Shown piece by piece: positions 1-11,067 of a stretch of 64,000 nt of DNA. The DNA is from Gloeobacter morelensis MG652769 (GTDB taxonomy: Bacteria > Cyanobacteriota > Cyanobacteriia > Gloeobacterales > Gloeobacteraceae): positions 3,906,001 to 3,970,000 of the forward strand of contig NZ_CP063845.1 in the NCBI RefSeq assembly GCF_021018745.1. Reading direction: 5' to 3'. The notes beneath the pieces were generated by a model. The model was given only the letters and a program-made list of their open reading frames with translations, did no database searches and was not told the origin of the DNA. How positions within the stretch are numbered: position 1 is the first letter of the stretch; the number at the start of each line of letters is the position of its first letter. Made by a program: the position numbers and the translations under genes.

Positions 1-1604
<1,604 letters not shown>

Positions 1605-1643
1605 AGCACTCTCTCCTTGCAGACCAAATTTCCATTCATCACG

Positions 1644-1670
1644 TTAGCACTCTCTTGGTCCAAGTGCTAA
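1644..1670. promoter_or_regulatory. CIRCE operator (HrcA binding site) of groES-groEL
   Basis: Inverted repeat TTAGCACTC, nine-base spacer, AAGTGCTAA. The consensus CIRCE is TTAGCACTC-N9-GAGTGCTAA, so there is one mismatch (A for G at the first base of the second arm) and the spacing is exact. It lies 40 bases upstream of the groES start, between promoter and gene, where HrcA represses chaperonin genes in many bacteria including cyanobacteria. Confidence 0.95.
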
Positions 1671-1822
1671 CGGTCCTGGCTGGAGATCACTTGACTGCTG
1701 TGGGACGATGGCCGGGAAGCTGCCGGCCAGACCTTGCTTGTGTTTGCCATGTCCCCACATGAGTATGCCGGACTTACTCCGCTATGCCATGATGGAAAAA
1801 CGTAATAACATCCGTGATCACA

Positions 1823-2149
1823 ATGGTCGCAAAGCGCTACAAGGTTGGGTGGGCAAAGATCGGCAACAGTGCGGGCTTCCGGCTCAGTGCCAACTTTTTC
1901 AGGGACTTCCCCCAGTATGCAGGTGCTGAGGGTTCAGTGGAAGTGCTGGGCAACGGTAAGCTGCTTGTCTGCTTATTCTCCGCTGAAGACGAGCAATGCG
2001 AGGATGAAATCATCCTCAGCTTATACCTCGATTTTGTGATGAAGCGGGCGCTCGCTCATCCTGAGCATGAATTAGAAGCTTACACAGAAGCGATGGCCGC
2101 CGAGGACGATGAGTTGATGGCGGGGGTAGTCATTGACGCTGATTCGTAA
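1823..2149 (+). CDS. PrlF/AbrB-like antitoxin of a YhaV-type toxin-antitoxin pair
   Basis: A 108-residue protein starting MVAKRYKVGWAKIGNSAGFRL. The K-x-G-NS-GFRLS-x-FF pattern and the following short beta-rich stretch (GSVEVLGNGKLLV) look like a swapped-hairpin (AbrB/PrlF) DNA-binding antitoxin. The C-terminal half is acidic and helical (EAYTEAMAAEDDELMAGV), as expected for a toxin-neutralising tail. The ATG at 1823 is preferred over a GTG nine bases upstream because it gives the usual N terminus. Its end overlaps the start of the toxin gene by 17 bases, typical of a co-translated pair. It probably autoregulates the operon. The family call rests on the neighbour as much as on this sequence. 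Confidence 0.75.
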   Translation: MVAKRYKVGWAKIGNSAGFRLSANFFRDFPQYAGAEGSVEVLGNGKLLVCLFSAEDEQCEDEIILSLYLDFVMKRALAHPEHELEAYTEAMAAEDDELMAGVVIDADS

Positions 2150-2582
2150 CGGCTGGGCAATCTACTTTATTAGGCGTCAATTTGGCAAGCAACGCCGCGA
2201 CATGCAGGCAGCAGTTAAGCAACTGAAGCAATCGCTGCCTCCTGAACAGTACCGAATTCATGCAACAGTAAAGCTCTACACAGCGATGATGATCGCTATC
2301 AAGGAAAGGATTCCCGAAGATCCCTTCGCCGATTCTTTTGTGCTGCAAGGTCCGCTCAAGAAGTACGGCCGCGTGAAGAAGATGGGCTTGCCGAGCCGCT
2401 ACCGGTTGTTCTTTCGAGCGATCGAAACCGAACGAAGCAAAGCAATCTTTGTTCTCTGGCTTGGCTACCCCCGCAAAGAAGGCGATAAAAACGACTGCTA
2501 CCAGGCTTTCAGGCGCATGATTGAAAACGGCGAGTTTCCCGAATCCCTAGATGAGCTTTTGCTTGCTAGCGAAGAGAACTGA
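2133..2582 (+). CDS. yhaV: YhaV-family toxin (RelE-superfamily mRNA interferase)
   Basis: Type II toxin expected to cleave mRNA, probably ribosome-dependently. The 149 residues carry the YhaV hallmarks: NGWAIYF at the N terminus, a central LQGPLKKYGRVKKM followed by SRYRLFFRA, then a strand with KAIFVLWLGYPRKEGDKND and the C-terminal CYQAFRRMIENGEFP. Translation starts at a TTG inside the antitoxin gene with a GGGGG ribosome-binding site upstream, so it depends on antitoxin translation. The pair stands next to a WYL regulator and a STAND ATPase, which gives the area a defence-like character. Intact by length and motifs. Confidence 0.85.
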   Translation: MTLIRNGWAIYFIRRQFGKQRRDMQAAVKQLKQSLPPEQYRIHATVKLYTAMMIAIKERIPEDPFADSFVLQGPLKKYGRVKKMGLPSRYRLFFRAIETERSKAIFVLWLGYPRKEGDKNDCYQAFRRMIENGEFPESLDELLLASEEN

Positions 2583-2713
2583 CGGCTGTATAGAAAGAAT
2601 ATCAGACTGGAAATAGCCTGAGTATCGGCAAATGCTAAACCCGGTGTCGTCAATCGTCCGTGGCAGGGCACAAACCTTCCGAAGTCCTTCGCCGATAATC
2701 GCGAGATCTACAT

Positions 2714-3703
2714 CTACCTTGCCACCGGCGTGCCGTAAAGCGCTGCAAGTTTGCCCAGTTCGGCGCGGATCTGCTCGACGAGAGCGCGGGGTTCTTCGAC
2801 GACGGCCTCAGCCCCAAACCCGAGCACCCAGCGCTTGAGGGCTTCGAGTTCCGAGACGTGCATCTGCAGCCTGAGCGAGCCGTCCGCGAGGGTGGTGCTC
2901 ACCTGGGTCGGGTGGAGCAACCGGCCGCGCAAGGCCCGGGCCGCTCTGGGGGTGAGGCGCACGCTCACCCGGGTGACGGCGGTACCCAGTTGCAGTTGAT
3001 TAATCTTGTCGATAATCGGCCGCGGGTCAAAGGCCGGATCGCGGGTGAACTTGTCTCCCAGCGTCTGCACCACCTGGATGCGGTCGACTCGAAAGGCTTC
3101 GAATTGTTTGGTGCCAAGGTCGTAGCCAATCAGGTACGGCTCGTAGCCGCGCCAGACATAGAGCAAATAAGGGTTGACCTGGCGGGTGATGGGCACTTCT
3201 CCAGGGGCAGCGTAGCCAATCAAAGTCTGCAGGCCCGATTCGAAGGCGTCGCCCAGTTGTTGCCAGACTTCGAAATCGTTGAAAGTGGCGGGCAACTCGG
3301 CGCTGGTGTGCAGGTAGTCGCGCACCGTCTCCAGGTCCACCCAGGCGAGTTTGGGCAGATGGTGCACCAGTTGGGCGATGGCCGACTGGATTTGCTGTTC
3401 GTAGAGGGTGCCTTCGGCGGCGGCGAGTAGACGGTTGCCGGCCATCAGTACGAACAGTTCGCCCTGGGTAAGGGGCAAGGGCGGCAGTTGCCAGGTGGTT
3501 TCGCGGTAGACATAACCGCGCACCCGGTCGACTACCAGCGGCGCACCGTACTCGTCGCGCAAAGTCAGCAAGGCCCGCTGCACAGTGCCGGTGCTCACCC
3601 CGAGGGCGCGGGCGAGTTGGGCGGTGCTGCGCGCCTGCCCGAGGCGGACGAGCCGGTCAATTTTAAGTAGGCGGTCGAGTTGTTCAAGCGAGACGTCGGC
3701 CAT
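2714..3703 (-). CDS. WYL-domain transcriptional regulator with N-terminal winged helix
   Basis: A 329-residue cytosolic regulator. Residues about 5-60 form a DeoR-like helix-turn-helix (LDRLLKIDRLVRLGQARSTA, then ALGVSTGTVQRALLTLRDEYG). The middle holds a WYL domain with its ligand-binding core (GYEPYLIGYD, then FRVDRIQVV), and a C-terminal WCX-like extension follows. WYL proteins sense nucleic acid or nucleotide ligands and often control defence genes. The start ATG at 3703 was chosen because the open frame further upstream is only antisense to the neighbouring WD40 gene. It is divergent from that gene across a 126-base promoter region and so is a candidate regulator of it. WYL triad residues are only partly conserved (P-Y-L rather than W-Y-L). 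Confidence 0.87.
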   Translation of the reverse strand: MADVSLEQLDRLLKIDRLVRLGQARSTAQLARALGVSTGTVQRALLTLRDEYGAPLVVDRVRGYVYRETTWQLPPLPLTQGELFVLMAGNRLLAAAEGTLYEQQIQSAIAQLVHHLPKLAWVDLETVRDYLHTSAELPATFNDFEVWQQLGDAFESGLQTLIGYAAPGEVPITRQVNPYLLYVWRGYEPYLIGYDLGTKQFEAFRVDRIQVVQTLGDKFTRDPAFDPRPIIDKINQLQLGTAVTRVSVRLTPRAARALRGRLLHPTQVSTTLADGSLRLQMHVSELEALKRWVLGFGAEAVVEEPRALVEQIRAELGKLAALYGTPVAR

Positions 3704-3829
3704 GGGTAATGCTGTCCCCCGCGCGAGAGTACCGATGTTCCATAGGGAATTTTCGGCAGCCTTGAACGTTAGATAAAGAAATGGGAAGTTCAGATAGACT
3801 GAGGGCGTCGCAGCCGGCCTCCTGGCTTC

Positions 3830-6800
3830 ATGCATTTTGAAGATGCGCTCGAAGTGGCAGACGCGGCCGTTTTCTACGGTCGTACCGACGAGTTGGCGAC
3901 ACTGGAGCGGTGGCTGGCCCACGAACGCTGTCGCTTGATCGCCGTTGTCGGTATCGGCGGGGTCGGCAAGACAGCGCTTTCGATCCAGCTGGCCCGCCGG
4001 GTGCAGCCCCACTTTGAGCGCGTGCTGTGGCGCTCGCTGCGCAATGCGCCGCCTCTGCCGGATTTGCTGGCGGAACTGATCGAATTTGTCTCGGGCCGTC
4101 CGCAAACCGCTCTGTCGGCCACGGTCGAAGGCCGCCTCTCGCAGCTGTTGGAGCAACTGCGACACTCCCGTTGTCTGCTGGTGCTCGACAATGCCGAGTC
4201 GCTCCTGCGCGGCGGCGAGCGGCCGGGCACCTATCTGAAAGGTTACGAAGGGTACCGCGAACTGTTCAGGCGGGTGGGCGAATCGGAGCACCGCAGCTGT
4301 CTGCTCATCACCAGCCGCGAGAAGCCCGAGGAGGTGGCGGTGCTCGAAGGGGAGATGCTGCCGGTGCGCTCGATGCGGCTTGGGGGATTGCAGGAGGGCG
4401 AGGGGCAAAGGATCCTGGAAGCGAGGGGACTGGGGAGTACGGACGGGCAGCGGCGGCGATTGGTGGAGCTGTACCGCGGCAATCCCCTGGCACTCAAGAT
4501 CATGGCCACGGCGATCCAGGAATGGTTCGACGGCGACATCGGCGCCTTTTTGGCCCGGGAGGCGGTGGTCTTCGACGGACTGCGCGGCTTGCTCGATCAG
4601 CAGTTCGAACGGTTGACCGCCTTTGAAAAGCTGGTGATGTACTGGCTCGCCATCGACCGGGAGGGGGTCAGTGCAGCACAGCTGCAGGCGGACATCGTCC
4701 CTGCGGTCACGATGCCGCGCCTTTTGGAGACGCTCGAATCGCTGCTCAGGCGCTCGCTGATTGAACGCGGCGCCACCGGCTTTACCCAGCAACCGGTGGT
4801 GATGGAATATACGAGCGAACGGATTATCCAACAAGTCTGCCGGGAGATTGTGCAGCAGGAGGCGGTTTTGCTCAAAAGCCATGCCCTGCTCAAGGCCCAG
4901 AGCAAAGACTACATCAAAGAGACCCAAACCCGGCTCATTGTCAGACCGCTGATTGATCAGTTGCTGAATCATCTCAAAAGTAAACAGCACACCGAAACCC
5001 GGATCGGCTGCCTGCTTGCCGACCAGCGCGAGCAGGCGCCCCTGGAGCCGGGGTACGTGGGCGGCAATCTCATCAATTTGCTAGGCGCCCTGGGAACGGA
5101 TCTCAGCGATTGGGACTTTTCGGGCCTGTGCGTCTGGCAGGCGGACTTGCAACGCGCCCCGCTGCGGCGCACCAGTTTTGCCCGCGCCGATTTGCGCGCA
5201 AGCGTCTTCGCGCAAACGTTTGCAGGCATCTTGTTAGTCGCCTTCAATCCGGAAGGCACGGTGCTCGCCATTGGCGACGACAGCGGCGAGATTCGCCTGT
5301 TGCGCACCGCCGACGGCCAGCAGCAGGCCCGGTGCACCGGCCACACCGACGCGCTGTGCGCGATGGCCTTTCATCCGGAAGGTACTCTGCTCGCCAGCGG
5401 CAGCGAAGATCTGAGCGTCAAGCTGTGGGCGGCGGGCTCCGGTCAGTGCCTGGGCACCCTCACCGGGCACACTGGCTGGGTCTACGCGGTCGCCTTCGCT
5501 CCGGATGGCCGCACCCTTGCCAGCGGCAGCGTCGATGGCACCGTCAGGCTCTGGGACGTGGGCACGGGGCTCTGCCTGCAGATCCTGTACGACCCGGGGG
5601 GGCAGTTCTGGTCGGTGGCTTTTGCCCCGGACGGCCAGACCCTCGCCACCGCAGGCCACGGCCACGCGATCAAGCTCTGGCAGGTCAGCAGCGGCGCGTG
5701 CGCGCTGAGCCTTGAAGGCCACACCGCTCAGGTGCGCTCGGTGGCCTTCAGCCCCGACGGCCGGACCCTGGCAAGCACCGGTGTCGACGGCACCGTCAGG
5801 CTCTGGGATGTGCCGCTCGGCGCGTGCCTGATGGTGCTGGAGGGCCACACCAGCCGGGTACGCACGGTGGCCTTCAGCCCCGAGGGGCACCTGCTCGCGA
5901 GCGGCGGCCACGACCAGACAGTCAGGCTCTGGGAGGTACGTTCCGGGCGGTGCCTGCGGGTACTGCCGGGGCACACCGGCCAGGTCTGGTCGCTTGCGTT
6001 TCACCCGAACGGGCGCACGCTTGCCAGCGGCAGCATGGACCAGACCGTCCGGCTCTGGGAGGTCGATTCGGGCCGCTCGCTCAAGACTTTTCAGGGCAAT
6101 GCCGGCTGGATCTGGTCGGTGGCCTTTCACCCCGGCGGGCACCTGCTCGCGAGCGGCAGCATGGACCGGCTGGTACGACTCTGGAACACCCGCAGCGGTC
6201 AGTGCCTCAAGACCCTCGCCGGTCACGGCTGCTGGGTCTGGTCGCTGGCCTTTCATCCGGGCGGAACGGTGCTTGCCAGCGGCAGTTTCGATCAGACCGT
6301 CAAACTGTGGGAGGTGGATACCGGGCGCTGTATCCAATCGCTCGCAGGCCACACCAACTGGATTCGGGCCGTCGCCTTTGCCCCGGACGGCAGGCGACTT
6401 GCCAGCGCCGGCGTCGATCAGACCATCCGGCTGTGGGAATGGTCCACCGGGGAGTGCACCGCCACCCTCACCGGGCACACCGGCTGGGTGCGCTCGGTGG
6501 CGTTTGGCCCCGACGGGCGACGGCTCGCCAGCGGCAGCCTGGACCGGACCGCCAAAATCTGGGATGCCGTCACCGGCGAGTGCACAGCGACTTTAAACGG
6601 GCACAGCGGCCAGGTTTGCGCCGTCGCCTTCAGCCCCGGCGGCCGCCTTCTTGCCACTGCCGGCGAGGATCACCTCGTCAAAGTGTGGGACCTGGCCACC
6701 GGCGCGTGCGCAGCGACCCTCGCCGGGCACGGCGGTCCGGTCTGGTCGGTGGCTTTTTCCCCGGATGGGTTGCATCTGGCAAGCTGTAGTCACGACCGCA

Positions 6801-7075
6801 CCGTCCGCTTCTGGGCTGCCGGGAGCGGTGCGCTCACCGCCACCCTGCGCGGCCACAGCGATCAAGTCTGGTCTGTGGCCTACGGCCCGCGTGGCGAGAC
6901 CCTGGCAAGCGGCAGCCAGGATAAGACCATCCGATTGTGGAACCCGGCCACCGGCGAATGCCTGAAGATCCTGCAGGCCGAAAGGCTCTACGAAGGCATG
7001 AACATCGCGGGCGCCGTCGGCCTCACCGAGGCCCAGAGGGCCACCCTAAGCGCACTCGGAGCCGTTGGAACGTAG
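3830..7075 (+). CDS. STAND NTPase: NB-ARC domain, pentapeptide-like linker, 14 WD40 repeats
   Basis: A 1081-residue signal-transduction ATPase. Residues 41-50 form Walker A ([10 protein letters not shown]), 115-124 Walker B ([10 protein letters not shown]), about 158-164 the sensor strand LLITSRE, and 217-223 the GNPLALK motif of NB-ARC proteins. Residues about 430-465 are pentapeptide-like ([13 protein letters not shown], then [13 protein letters not shown]). From residue 465 to 1048 run 14 WD40 units of about 42 residues, enough for two seven-bladed propellers, as in Apaf-1-type receptors. Only about 20 residues precede the NB-ARC domain, so there is no effector or HTH domain such as many cyanobacterial relatives carry. 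It is divergent from the WYL regulator. Such proteins usually oligomerise when the propeller senses a ligand; the output here is unknown. Confidence 0.9.
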   Translation: MHFEDALEVADAAVFYGRTDELATLERWLAHERCRLIAVVGIGGVGKTALSIQLARRVQPHFERVLWRSLRNAPPLPDLLAELIEFVSGRPQTALSATVEGRLSQLLEQLRHSRCLLVLDNAESLLRGGERPGTYLKGYEGYRELFRRVGESEHRSCLLITSREKPEEVAVLEGEMLPVRSMRLGGLQEGEGQRILEARGLGSTDGQRRRLVELYRGNPLALKIMATAIQEWFDGDIGAFLAREAVVFDGLRGLLDQQFERLTAFEKLVMYWLAIDREGVSAAQLQADIVPAVTMPRLLETLESLLRRSLIERGATGFTQQPVVMEYTSERIIQQVCREIVQQEAVLLKSHALLKAQSKDYIKETQTRLIVRPLIDQLLNHLKSKQHTETRIGCLLADQREQAPLEPGYVGGNLINLLGALGTDLSDWDFSGLCVWQADLQRAPLRRTSFARADLRASVFAQTFAGILLVAFNPEGTVLAIGDDSGEIRLLRTADGQQQARCTGHTDALCAMAFHPEGTLLASGSEDLSVKLWAAGSGQCLGTLTGHTGWVYAVAFAPDGRTLASGSVDGTVRLWDVGTGLCLQILYDPGGQFWSVAFAPDGQTLATAGHGHAIKLWQVSSGACALSLEGHTAQVRSVAFSPDGRTLASTGVDGTVRLWDVPLGACLMVLEGHTSRVRTVAFSPEGHLLASGGHDQTVRLWEVRSGRCLRVLPGHTGQVWSLAFHPNGRTLASGSMDQTVRLWEVDSGRSLKTFQGNAGWIWSVAFHPGGHLLASGSMDRLVRLWNTRSGQCLKTLAGHGCWVWSLAFHPGGTVLASGSFDQTVKLWEVDTGRCIQSLAGHTNWIRAVAFAPDGRRLASAGVDQTIRLWEWSTGECTATLTGHTGWVRSVAFGPDGRRLASGSLDRTAKIWDAVTGECTATLNGHSGQVCAVAFSPGGRLLATAGEDHLVKVWDLATGACAATLAGHGGPVWSVAFSPDGLHLASCSHDRTVRFWAAGSGALTATLRGHSDQVWSVAYGPRGETLASGSQDKTIRLWNPATGECLKILQAERLYEGMNIAGAVGLTEAQRATLSALGAVGT
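5222..6973 (+). repeat. Array of 14 tandem WD40-coding units (about 126 bp each)
   Basis: Each unit encodes a pattern like [29 protein letters not shown]. Thirteen units are clearly related and the first is divergent (lacks the GH/WD ends). Units 3 to 11 are the most alike at DNA level. The count of 14 fits two complete propellers. Similar units make unequal recombination likely, so copy number may vary between strains. Confidence 0.9.
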
Positions 7076-7187
7076 AAAGACCCTCAAAGCTACAGGTCGG
7101 ATCATCAGAGCTGGTGCAGCCGCAAATCACAAAATGCCCTCCTGGAACGGCTCGACTTCCGATAGAGTCCATGGACAGTAGAGTCTA

Positions 7188-7260
7188 TGGGCAATGAGGG
7201 ACTCGAACCCCCGACAGCCTCGGTGTAAACGAGGTGCTCTACCAACTGAGCTAATTGCCC
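7188..7260 (-). tRNA. trnV: tRNA-Val (anticodon UAC)
   Basis: A 73-base cloverleaf on the minus strand: acceptor arms GGGCAAT and ATTGCCC pair perfectly, the D-arm has AGCTCAGTTGGTAGAGC, the anticodon stem-loop is CCTCG-TTTACAC-CGAGG, and the T-arm has GTTCGAGTCCC. The discriminator is A and no CCA is encoded. It closes the defence-like block 1.8-7.3 kb, so it could be a past integration point, but no attachment-site repeat was seen. Confidence 0.97.
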
Positions 7261-7577
7261 TGCTTGTCGATAGTATCATCGCCAGTCCGCTGCCGGACGG
7301 TGACACCTTGAAAACCAGCTGTAGTAATTTTCCCTAGGAGAATCTACACGGGCTGGCAAATAAAAGAAGTAAGACCCTATTTCTTTATCCCGTTCAGGAT
7401 TGCAGCACATTTTGGATGGATGGAAGCATACAGTCTCTAAGGCCGTACAGCGATTTCGCGGCAAAACTACAGTAGAATCGCGGCTATTCTCCGGCAAGGC
7501 CGAATGATAATCTTCTGACAACCATGGACGATAAAAAGTCCGTTTTCTGCAACGCATTGGTAGTTGAGGAAGTCAGA
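7261..7577. other. Non-coding stretch between tRNA-Val and the glycosyltransferases
   Basis: No convincing gene is seen. The stretch is AT-richer than its surroundings and probably holds the promoter of the tRNA on one strand and of the glycosyltransferase pair on the other. The next gene could in principle start at the ATG at 7524, inside this stretch. Confidence 0.5.
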
Positions 7578-8573
7578 ATGACTGAGTTATTGGTCACGAT
7601 TGTGGTTGTACCCCGAGAGCGCTTCAGTGCCGCTCGCCAATCGCTCGACAGTATCTACGAGCACACAGAACGGCCCTTCGCCCTGGTTTACGTGGATGGC
7701 GGGTCGCCCCCTGATGTCCGCCTCTATCTTGAAGAGCAGGCAAAAAATAGATCCTTTGAACTCGTTCAATTCGAAGAATACCTGCCTCCCAATCGGGCAA
7801 GAAACGCTGGTCTTGCCCGGGTTCAAAGCAAGTATGTCGTCTTCATGGACAACGATGTCATCGTGGCGCCGGGTTGGCTGAACGCCCTGGTAGAGTGCGC
7901 CGAAAAAACCGGCGCAGCGGTGGTCAGTCCACTCACCTGCATTGGTCAACCTTTGCACCGGATCATCCACTGTGCCGGCGGGGAAGCGCATATTGCCACG
8001 ACCGGCAGCCAGGGTTCGGCTCAGCGCCGAGCCCACGAAAAAATCTATCTGGCCAACCGAGCGGTCGACGAGGTGCGCTCTCGTCTGCGCCGCGAGCCGA
8101 CCGAATTGGCCGAATTCCACTGCGTTCTGGTCCGCACCGAGATATTTGAGCGCATCGGTCCGCTGGACGAGGCCATGCTCAACACCAGAGAACATATCGA
8201 TTTTTCGATGACGGTCTCCCAATCCGGCGGGACGGTCTACTTCGAACCCGACTCGGTGGTGACTTACCTGCCGGGTCCACCCCTGCAGTGGCAGGACATC
8301 CATTTCTACATGCTCCGCTGGAGCGACGCGTGGGAACGGTCGAGCTTGCAGCACTTTCGTCAAAAATGGAACCTGACCGAGGACGAGTTCTTCAAAAATC
8401 GCTACAAGCGCCTGGGTTGGCGCAGACGCATGACGCTCATTCGGCCCTGGGCAAGAAAGTTTTCGCTGCTTGGCAAGCCATTTTCGATCGTGCTCGAGCA
8501 GGTGTTACTGCGCCTCGACCGGCCTTTGAACTGGTGGCTGACCCGCCGGTATGCCGCACGCTCTCAAGGGTGA
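7578..8573 (+). CDS. Family 2 glycosyltransferase
   Basis: A 331-residue GT-A fold enzyme that probably transfers a sugar from a nucleotide donor during polysaccharide or glycoconjugate synthesis. The N terminus has the family strand LLVTIVVVPRERFSAARQS followed by YVDGGSPPD. The metal/nucleotide-binding DND is at residues 91-93 in VVFMDNDVIV, and a later REHIDFSM resembles the acceptor-side ED motif. No membrane segment is evident, so it is likely cytosolic or peripheral. The ATG at 7578 was chosen over one at 7524 because GAGGA lies seven bases upstream. A second glycosyltransferase follows after 42 bases, so they probably act in one pathway. Substrates are unknown. Confidence 0.85.
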   Translation: MTELLVTIVVVPRERFSAARQSLDSIYEHTERPFALVYVDGGSPPDVRLYLEEQAKNRSFELVQFEEYLPPNRARNAGLARVQSKYVVFMDNDVIVAPGWLNALVECAEKTGAAVVSPLTCIGQPLHRIIHCAGGEAHIATTGSQGSAQRRAHEKIYLANRAVDEVRSRLRREPTELAEFHCVLVRTEIFERIGPLDEAMLNTREHIDFSMTVSQSGGTVYFEPDSVVTYLPGPPLQWQDIHFYMLRWSDAWERSSLQHFRQKWNLTEDEFFKNRYKRLGWRRRMTLIRPWARKFSLLGKPFSIVLEQVLLRLDRPLNWWLTRRYAARSQG

Positions 8574-8615
8574 ACAGAGTGACACGAATGCTCCCTCTTC
8601 GCGGGATATATTGAT

Positions 8616-9908
8616 ATGCGCATTGCCTTCTTAGTTAACGAGTTTCCATCCCTTTCGGAGACTTTTATCCTGAACCAGGTTTGCGGGCTTATCGATCTGG
8701 GACATTCGGTCGACATCTACGCCATGCGTCCGGGTCGCGTTGCCCTCAATCATCCGGACGTCCAGAAGTACCGGCTTCTCGAGCGCTGCCACTACGCCCT
8801 GCCCAAGAAGGGCCGTCTCCTGCGCGGGCTCCACGGCCTGGGCCTGTTGCTTGATGTCATCCGCGACCATCCGTCGCTGTTGCTGCGCTACCTGGGTGCG
8901 CTCCGACAATATGGGGCAGTGCCGCTATTGAATTTGTTGAGTGTACTCAGAGGGCTTCGAGGCCAGGGACACTACGATATTGTCCACGGACAGTTCGGAC
9001 CGCTGGGCTTGCTGGGAGCTTCGCTGCGGCACATGCTCGCCCTGGACGCCAAGCTTGTGACTTCCTTTCGCGGGTACGACATCAGCATGTACCTGCGCAA
9101 GCACGGTCACGCCGTTTATCGATCGCTTTTTGACAATGGGGATCTATTTTTACCCAACTGCGAGTGCTTCAAAAAGCGACTGATCGAGCTTGGGTGCGAC
9201 GAAAAAAAGATTCTCGTACACTCCTCAGGGATCGATTGTAATCGCTTTCGATTCGCTATGCGCACACTGCCATCGGACGGTTGCATTCGAATTGTCACTG
9301 TTGGTCGCCTGACGGACAAAAAAGGGCTCGAATATGCGATGAGTGCTGTTGCCAGGCTTGCGCAGAAATACGCCAATATCCGTTACGACATTGTCGGCGA
9401 CGGGCCACTGCATTCACATTTGCAGCGGCTGATCGAGCAGCTGCAGGCCGGGGGGTACATTCGCCTGCTGGGTGCTAAGAATCAGGCGGAGATTATCGAA
9501 ATCCTCGATGGTGCTCAGCTTTTCATCTCCACGAGTGTGACCAGCAGGCAGGGAGACGAGGACGGACCCGCCAACACGCTCAAAGAAGCAATGGCGATGG
9601 GATTGCCTGTAGTAAGCACCTGGCATGGAGGGATTCCCGAACTGGTAGAAGATGGTGCCGCAGGCTTTCTGGTACCCGAACGCGACGTCGAGGCGATCGT
9701 CGAAAAACTCGGCTACCTGGTGAGCAACCCGCAAATCTGGCCTGCGCTCGGCCGGGCCGGCCGGGAACGGGTGGAATCACAATACAATATTCATAAGCTC
9801 AACGGCGAACTGGTCGCTATCTACCAGCAACTGCTCCGAAGCGACAAATCGGTTCCTGCCGCCTTGCGCCCCAGCCAAGGGGAACATCGTACGGCAATCG
9901 GCACTTAG
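8616..9908 (+). CDS. Family 4 glycosyltransferase (WcaL/colanic-acid type)
   Basis: A 430-residue GT-B fold retaining glycosyltransferase. It starts MRIAFLVNEFPSLSETFI, a hallmark of the exopolysaccharide WcaL-like group. The C-terminal half has TVGRLTDKKGLEYAM, then IVGDGPLHSHL and the donor-binding E-x7-E region EAMAMGLPVVSTWHGGIPEL. Complete in length. It follows the GT2 gene by 42 bases on the same strand, suggesting a two-gene unit for cell-surface glycan assembly. No transporter or polymerase gene is nearby, so the product cannot be named. Its stop overlaps the stop of the convergent mcdB-like gene by 4 bases. Confidence 0.88.
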   Translation: MRIAFLVNEFPSLSETFILNQVCGLIDLGHSVDIYAMRPGRVALNHPDVQKYRLLERCHYALPKKGRLLRGLHGLGLLLDVIRDHPSLLLRYLGALRQYGAVPLLNLLSVLRGLRGQGHYDIVHGQFGPLGLLGASLRHMLALDAKLVTSFRGYDISMYLRKHGHAVYRSLFDNGDLFLPNCECFKKRLIELGCDEKKILVHSSGIDCNRFRFAMRTLPSDGCIRIVTVGRLTDKKGLEYAMSAVARLAQKYANIRYDIVGDGPLHSHLQRLIEQLQAGGYIRLLGAKNQAEIIEILDGAQLFISTSVTSRQGDEDGPANTLKEAMAMGLPVVSTWHGGIPELVEDGAAGFLVPERDVEAIVEKLGYLVSNPQIWPALGRAGRERVESQYNIHKLNGELVAIYQQLLRSDKSVPAALRPSQGEHRTAIGT

Positions 9909-10453
9909 AGCATCCAGTCGGGGATTTGAGCGTCCGTAGGTTCCGCAGTCGGGACAGATAATCTGGGACGGGAAGCTGGGAGCGGTTTGGGAACAACCGG
10001 CCGGATAGCTGCTGTCGGCTTGGTCGGACTGGGTTCTTGCTTGAGGCTTTTGATCTCTTCGAGCAGGCGGCTGTTAGCCTGGGCCAGTTGGAGGGCCTCT
10101 TGTTGCACGGCGTCAAGTTTGGCCTGCAACTGGTGCAGGGAGTCGGCGGGGGTCCTGTGGGCTGCGGCAAGCTGCCGCTCCAGCTCCTCAATGCGCACCC
10201 TGGCCTGGGCCGATGCTTGCTGATAAGCGGCACTGGCCTGTTGCGCTTCGCTCAGTTGCACCTTCAGTTCGGCGATGGTCACCTCCAGATCGGCCTTGGT
10301 CGCGCTGCGGCGGGTGGTCCGCTGCGGCTCCTGCGCCTTGGTGGGAGTGGTCGCTTCCTCTACTGCCGTCTCCTCGCAGAGGGGTTCATCGGCGTGGGTG
10401 TGATTTTTTTGCTGTTCGGTGCGCAGCAAGTCTGAAAGGCGTTTTCTGGTCAT
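9905..10453 (-). CDS. mcdB: McdB-like carboxysome-positioning adaptor
   Basis: A 182-residue, highly polar protein with a charged N terminus ([18 protein letters not shown]), a long Gln/Ala-rich coiled coil from about 55 to 150, a Pro-rich segment, and the C terminus QIPDWML. A tryptophan within the last few residues is a described hallmark of cyanobacterial McdB, the carboxysome-bound partner that stimulates the McdA ATPase and spaces carboxysomes on the nucleoid. It starts inside the stop codon of the ParA-like gene (ATGA overlap), so it is translationally coupled, as expected for McdAB. McdB sequences diverge fast, so the call rests on gene order, architecture and the terminal Trp. A ParB-like role for another cargo is the alternative. 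Confidence 0.72.
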   Translation of the reverse strand: MTRKRLSDLLRTEQQKNHTHADEPLCEETAVEEATTPTKAQEPQRTTRRSATKADLEVTIAELKVQLSEAQQASAAYQQASAQARVRIEELERQLAAAHRTPADSLHQLQAKLDAVQQEALQLAQANSRLLEEIKSLKQEPSPTKPTAAIRPVVPKPLPASRPRLSVPTAEPTDAQIPDWML

Positions 10454-11067
10454 CGTTTCTCCCAGTCACGGTGCAGTTCGTCGACGACCCGCCGGTAGTC
10501 GGCTTCGGCCTCGCGGGCGTTTTTGCCCCGCCAGCGGGTAATGGGTAACCCTTCGAGGGCGGCGCGCTCGTGGGCTTTGTAGGCGCGGATAAAGGTGTGA
10601 AAAGCAGGAATACCTACCTCCGTCAGGGTGTTCTGCGCTTCGAGAGCCTCCCCGACGCTGCGCGGATCGACGCGGGTGAGCAGCACCCGGTGGGCGACGC
10701 CGGTGGGCACCACCGCCAGGCGCACCGTCTCCACCAGCACCGCCAGATCCATCGGAGCGGGCGGTGTGGGCAACACCAGATAGTCGGCCACCGGCACCAC
10801 CGCCGCGAGGGCCTCCGAAGCCAGCGCCGGGGGAGTGTCCACCACGATCACAGCATAATCTTCCAGCGAGCGCAGGTTGCTCAAAAGCTGCGGTGCGGTC
10901 TCCTGGGCCACATCGAAGCCGAGTCCTGCCGGATTGCGCTCCACCCACCAGGAGGCGGATCCCTGGGGATCGGCGTCGACCAGCAGCACGCGCCTGTTTT
11001 CGGCCAGCGCCGCCGCCAGATTGACGGCCGTCGTCGTCTTGCCGACGCCGCCCTTGCCGTTGAGCAC
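10450..11067 (-). CDS. mcdA: McdA-like ParA-family ATPase
   Basis: A 205-residue Walker-type ATPase that binds nucleoid DNA non-specifically and positions cargo. The deviant Walker A is [11 protein letters not shown], with signature lysine at residue 5 and P-loop lysine at residue 10, so it belongs with the classical lysine-bearing (type 2) McdA rather than the type lacking it. [15 protein letters not shown] gives switch I and VIVVDTPP the Walker B. The GTG at 11067, eight bases after AGGA, is the only usual start after an upstream stop. It begins inside the first beta strand, so the true start may be a rarer codon a few bases upstream. Chromosomal Soj/ParA is the alternative, but no parB lies here. 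Confidence 0.8.
   Translation of the reverse strand: MLNGKGGVGKTTTAVNLAAALAENRRVLLVDADPQGSASWWVERNPAGLGFDVAQETAPQLLSNLRSLEDYAVIVVDTPPALASEALAAVVPVADYLVLPTPPAPMDLAVLVETVRLAVVPTGVAHRVLLTRVDPRSVGEALEAQNTLTEVGIPAFHTFIRAYKAHERAALEGLPITRWRGKNAREAEADYRRVVDELHRDWEKR

Noticed and set aside
5234-6478. 414-codon minus-strand frame with periodic sequence
   Set aside because: The periodicity is inherited from the WD40 repeats on the other strand.
7188-7260. tRNA-Val as attachment site of a genomic island
   Set aside because: No integrase nearby and no repeat of the tRNA 3' end was noticed within the window.
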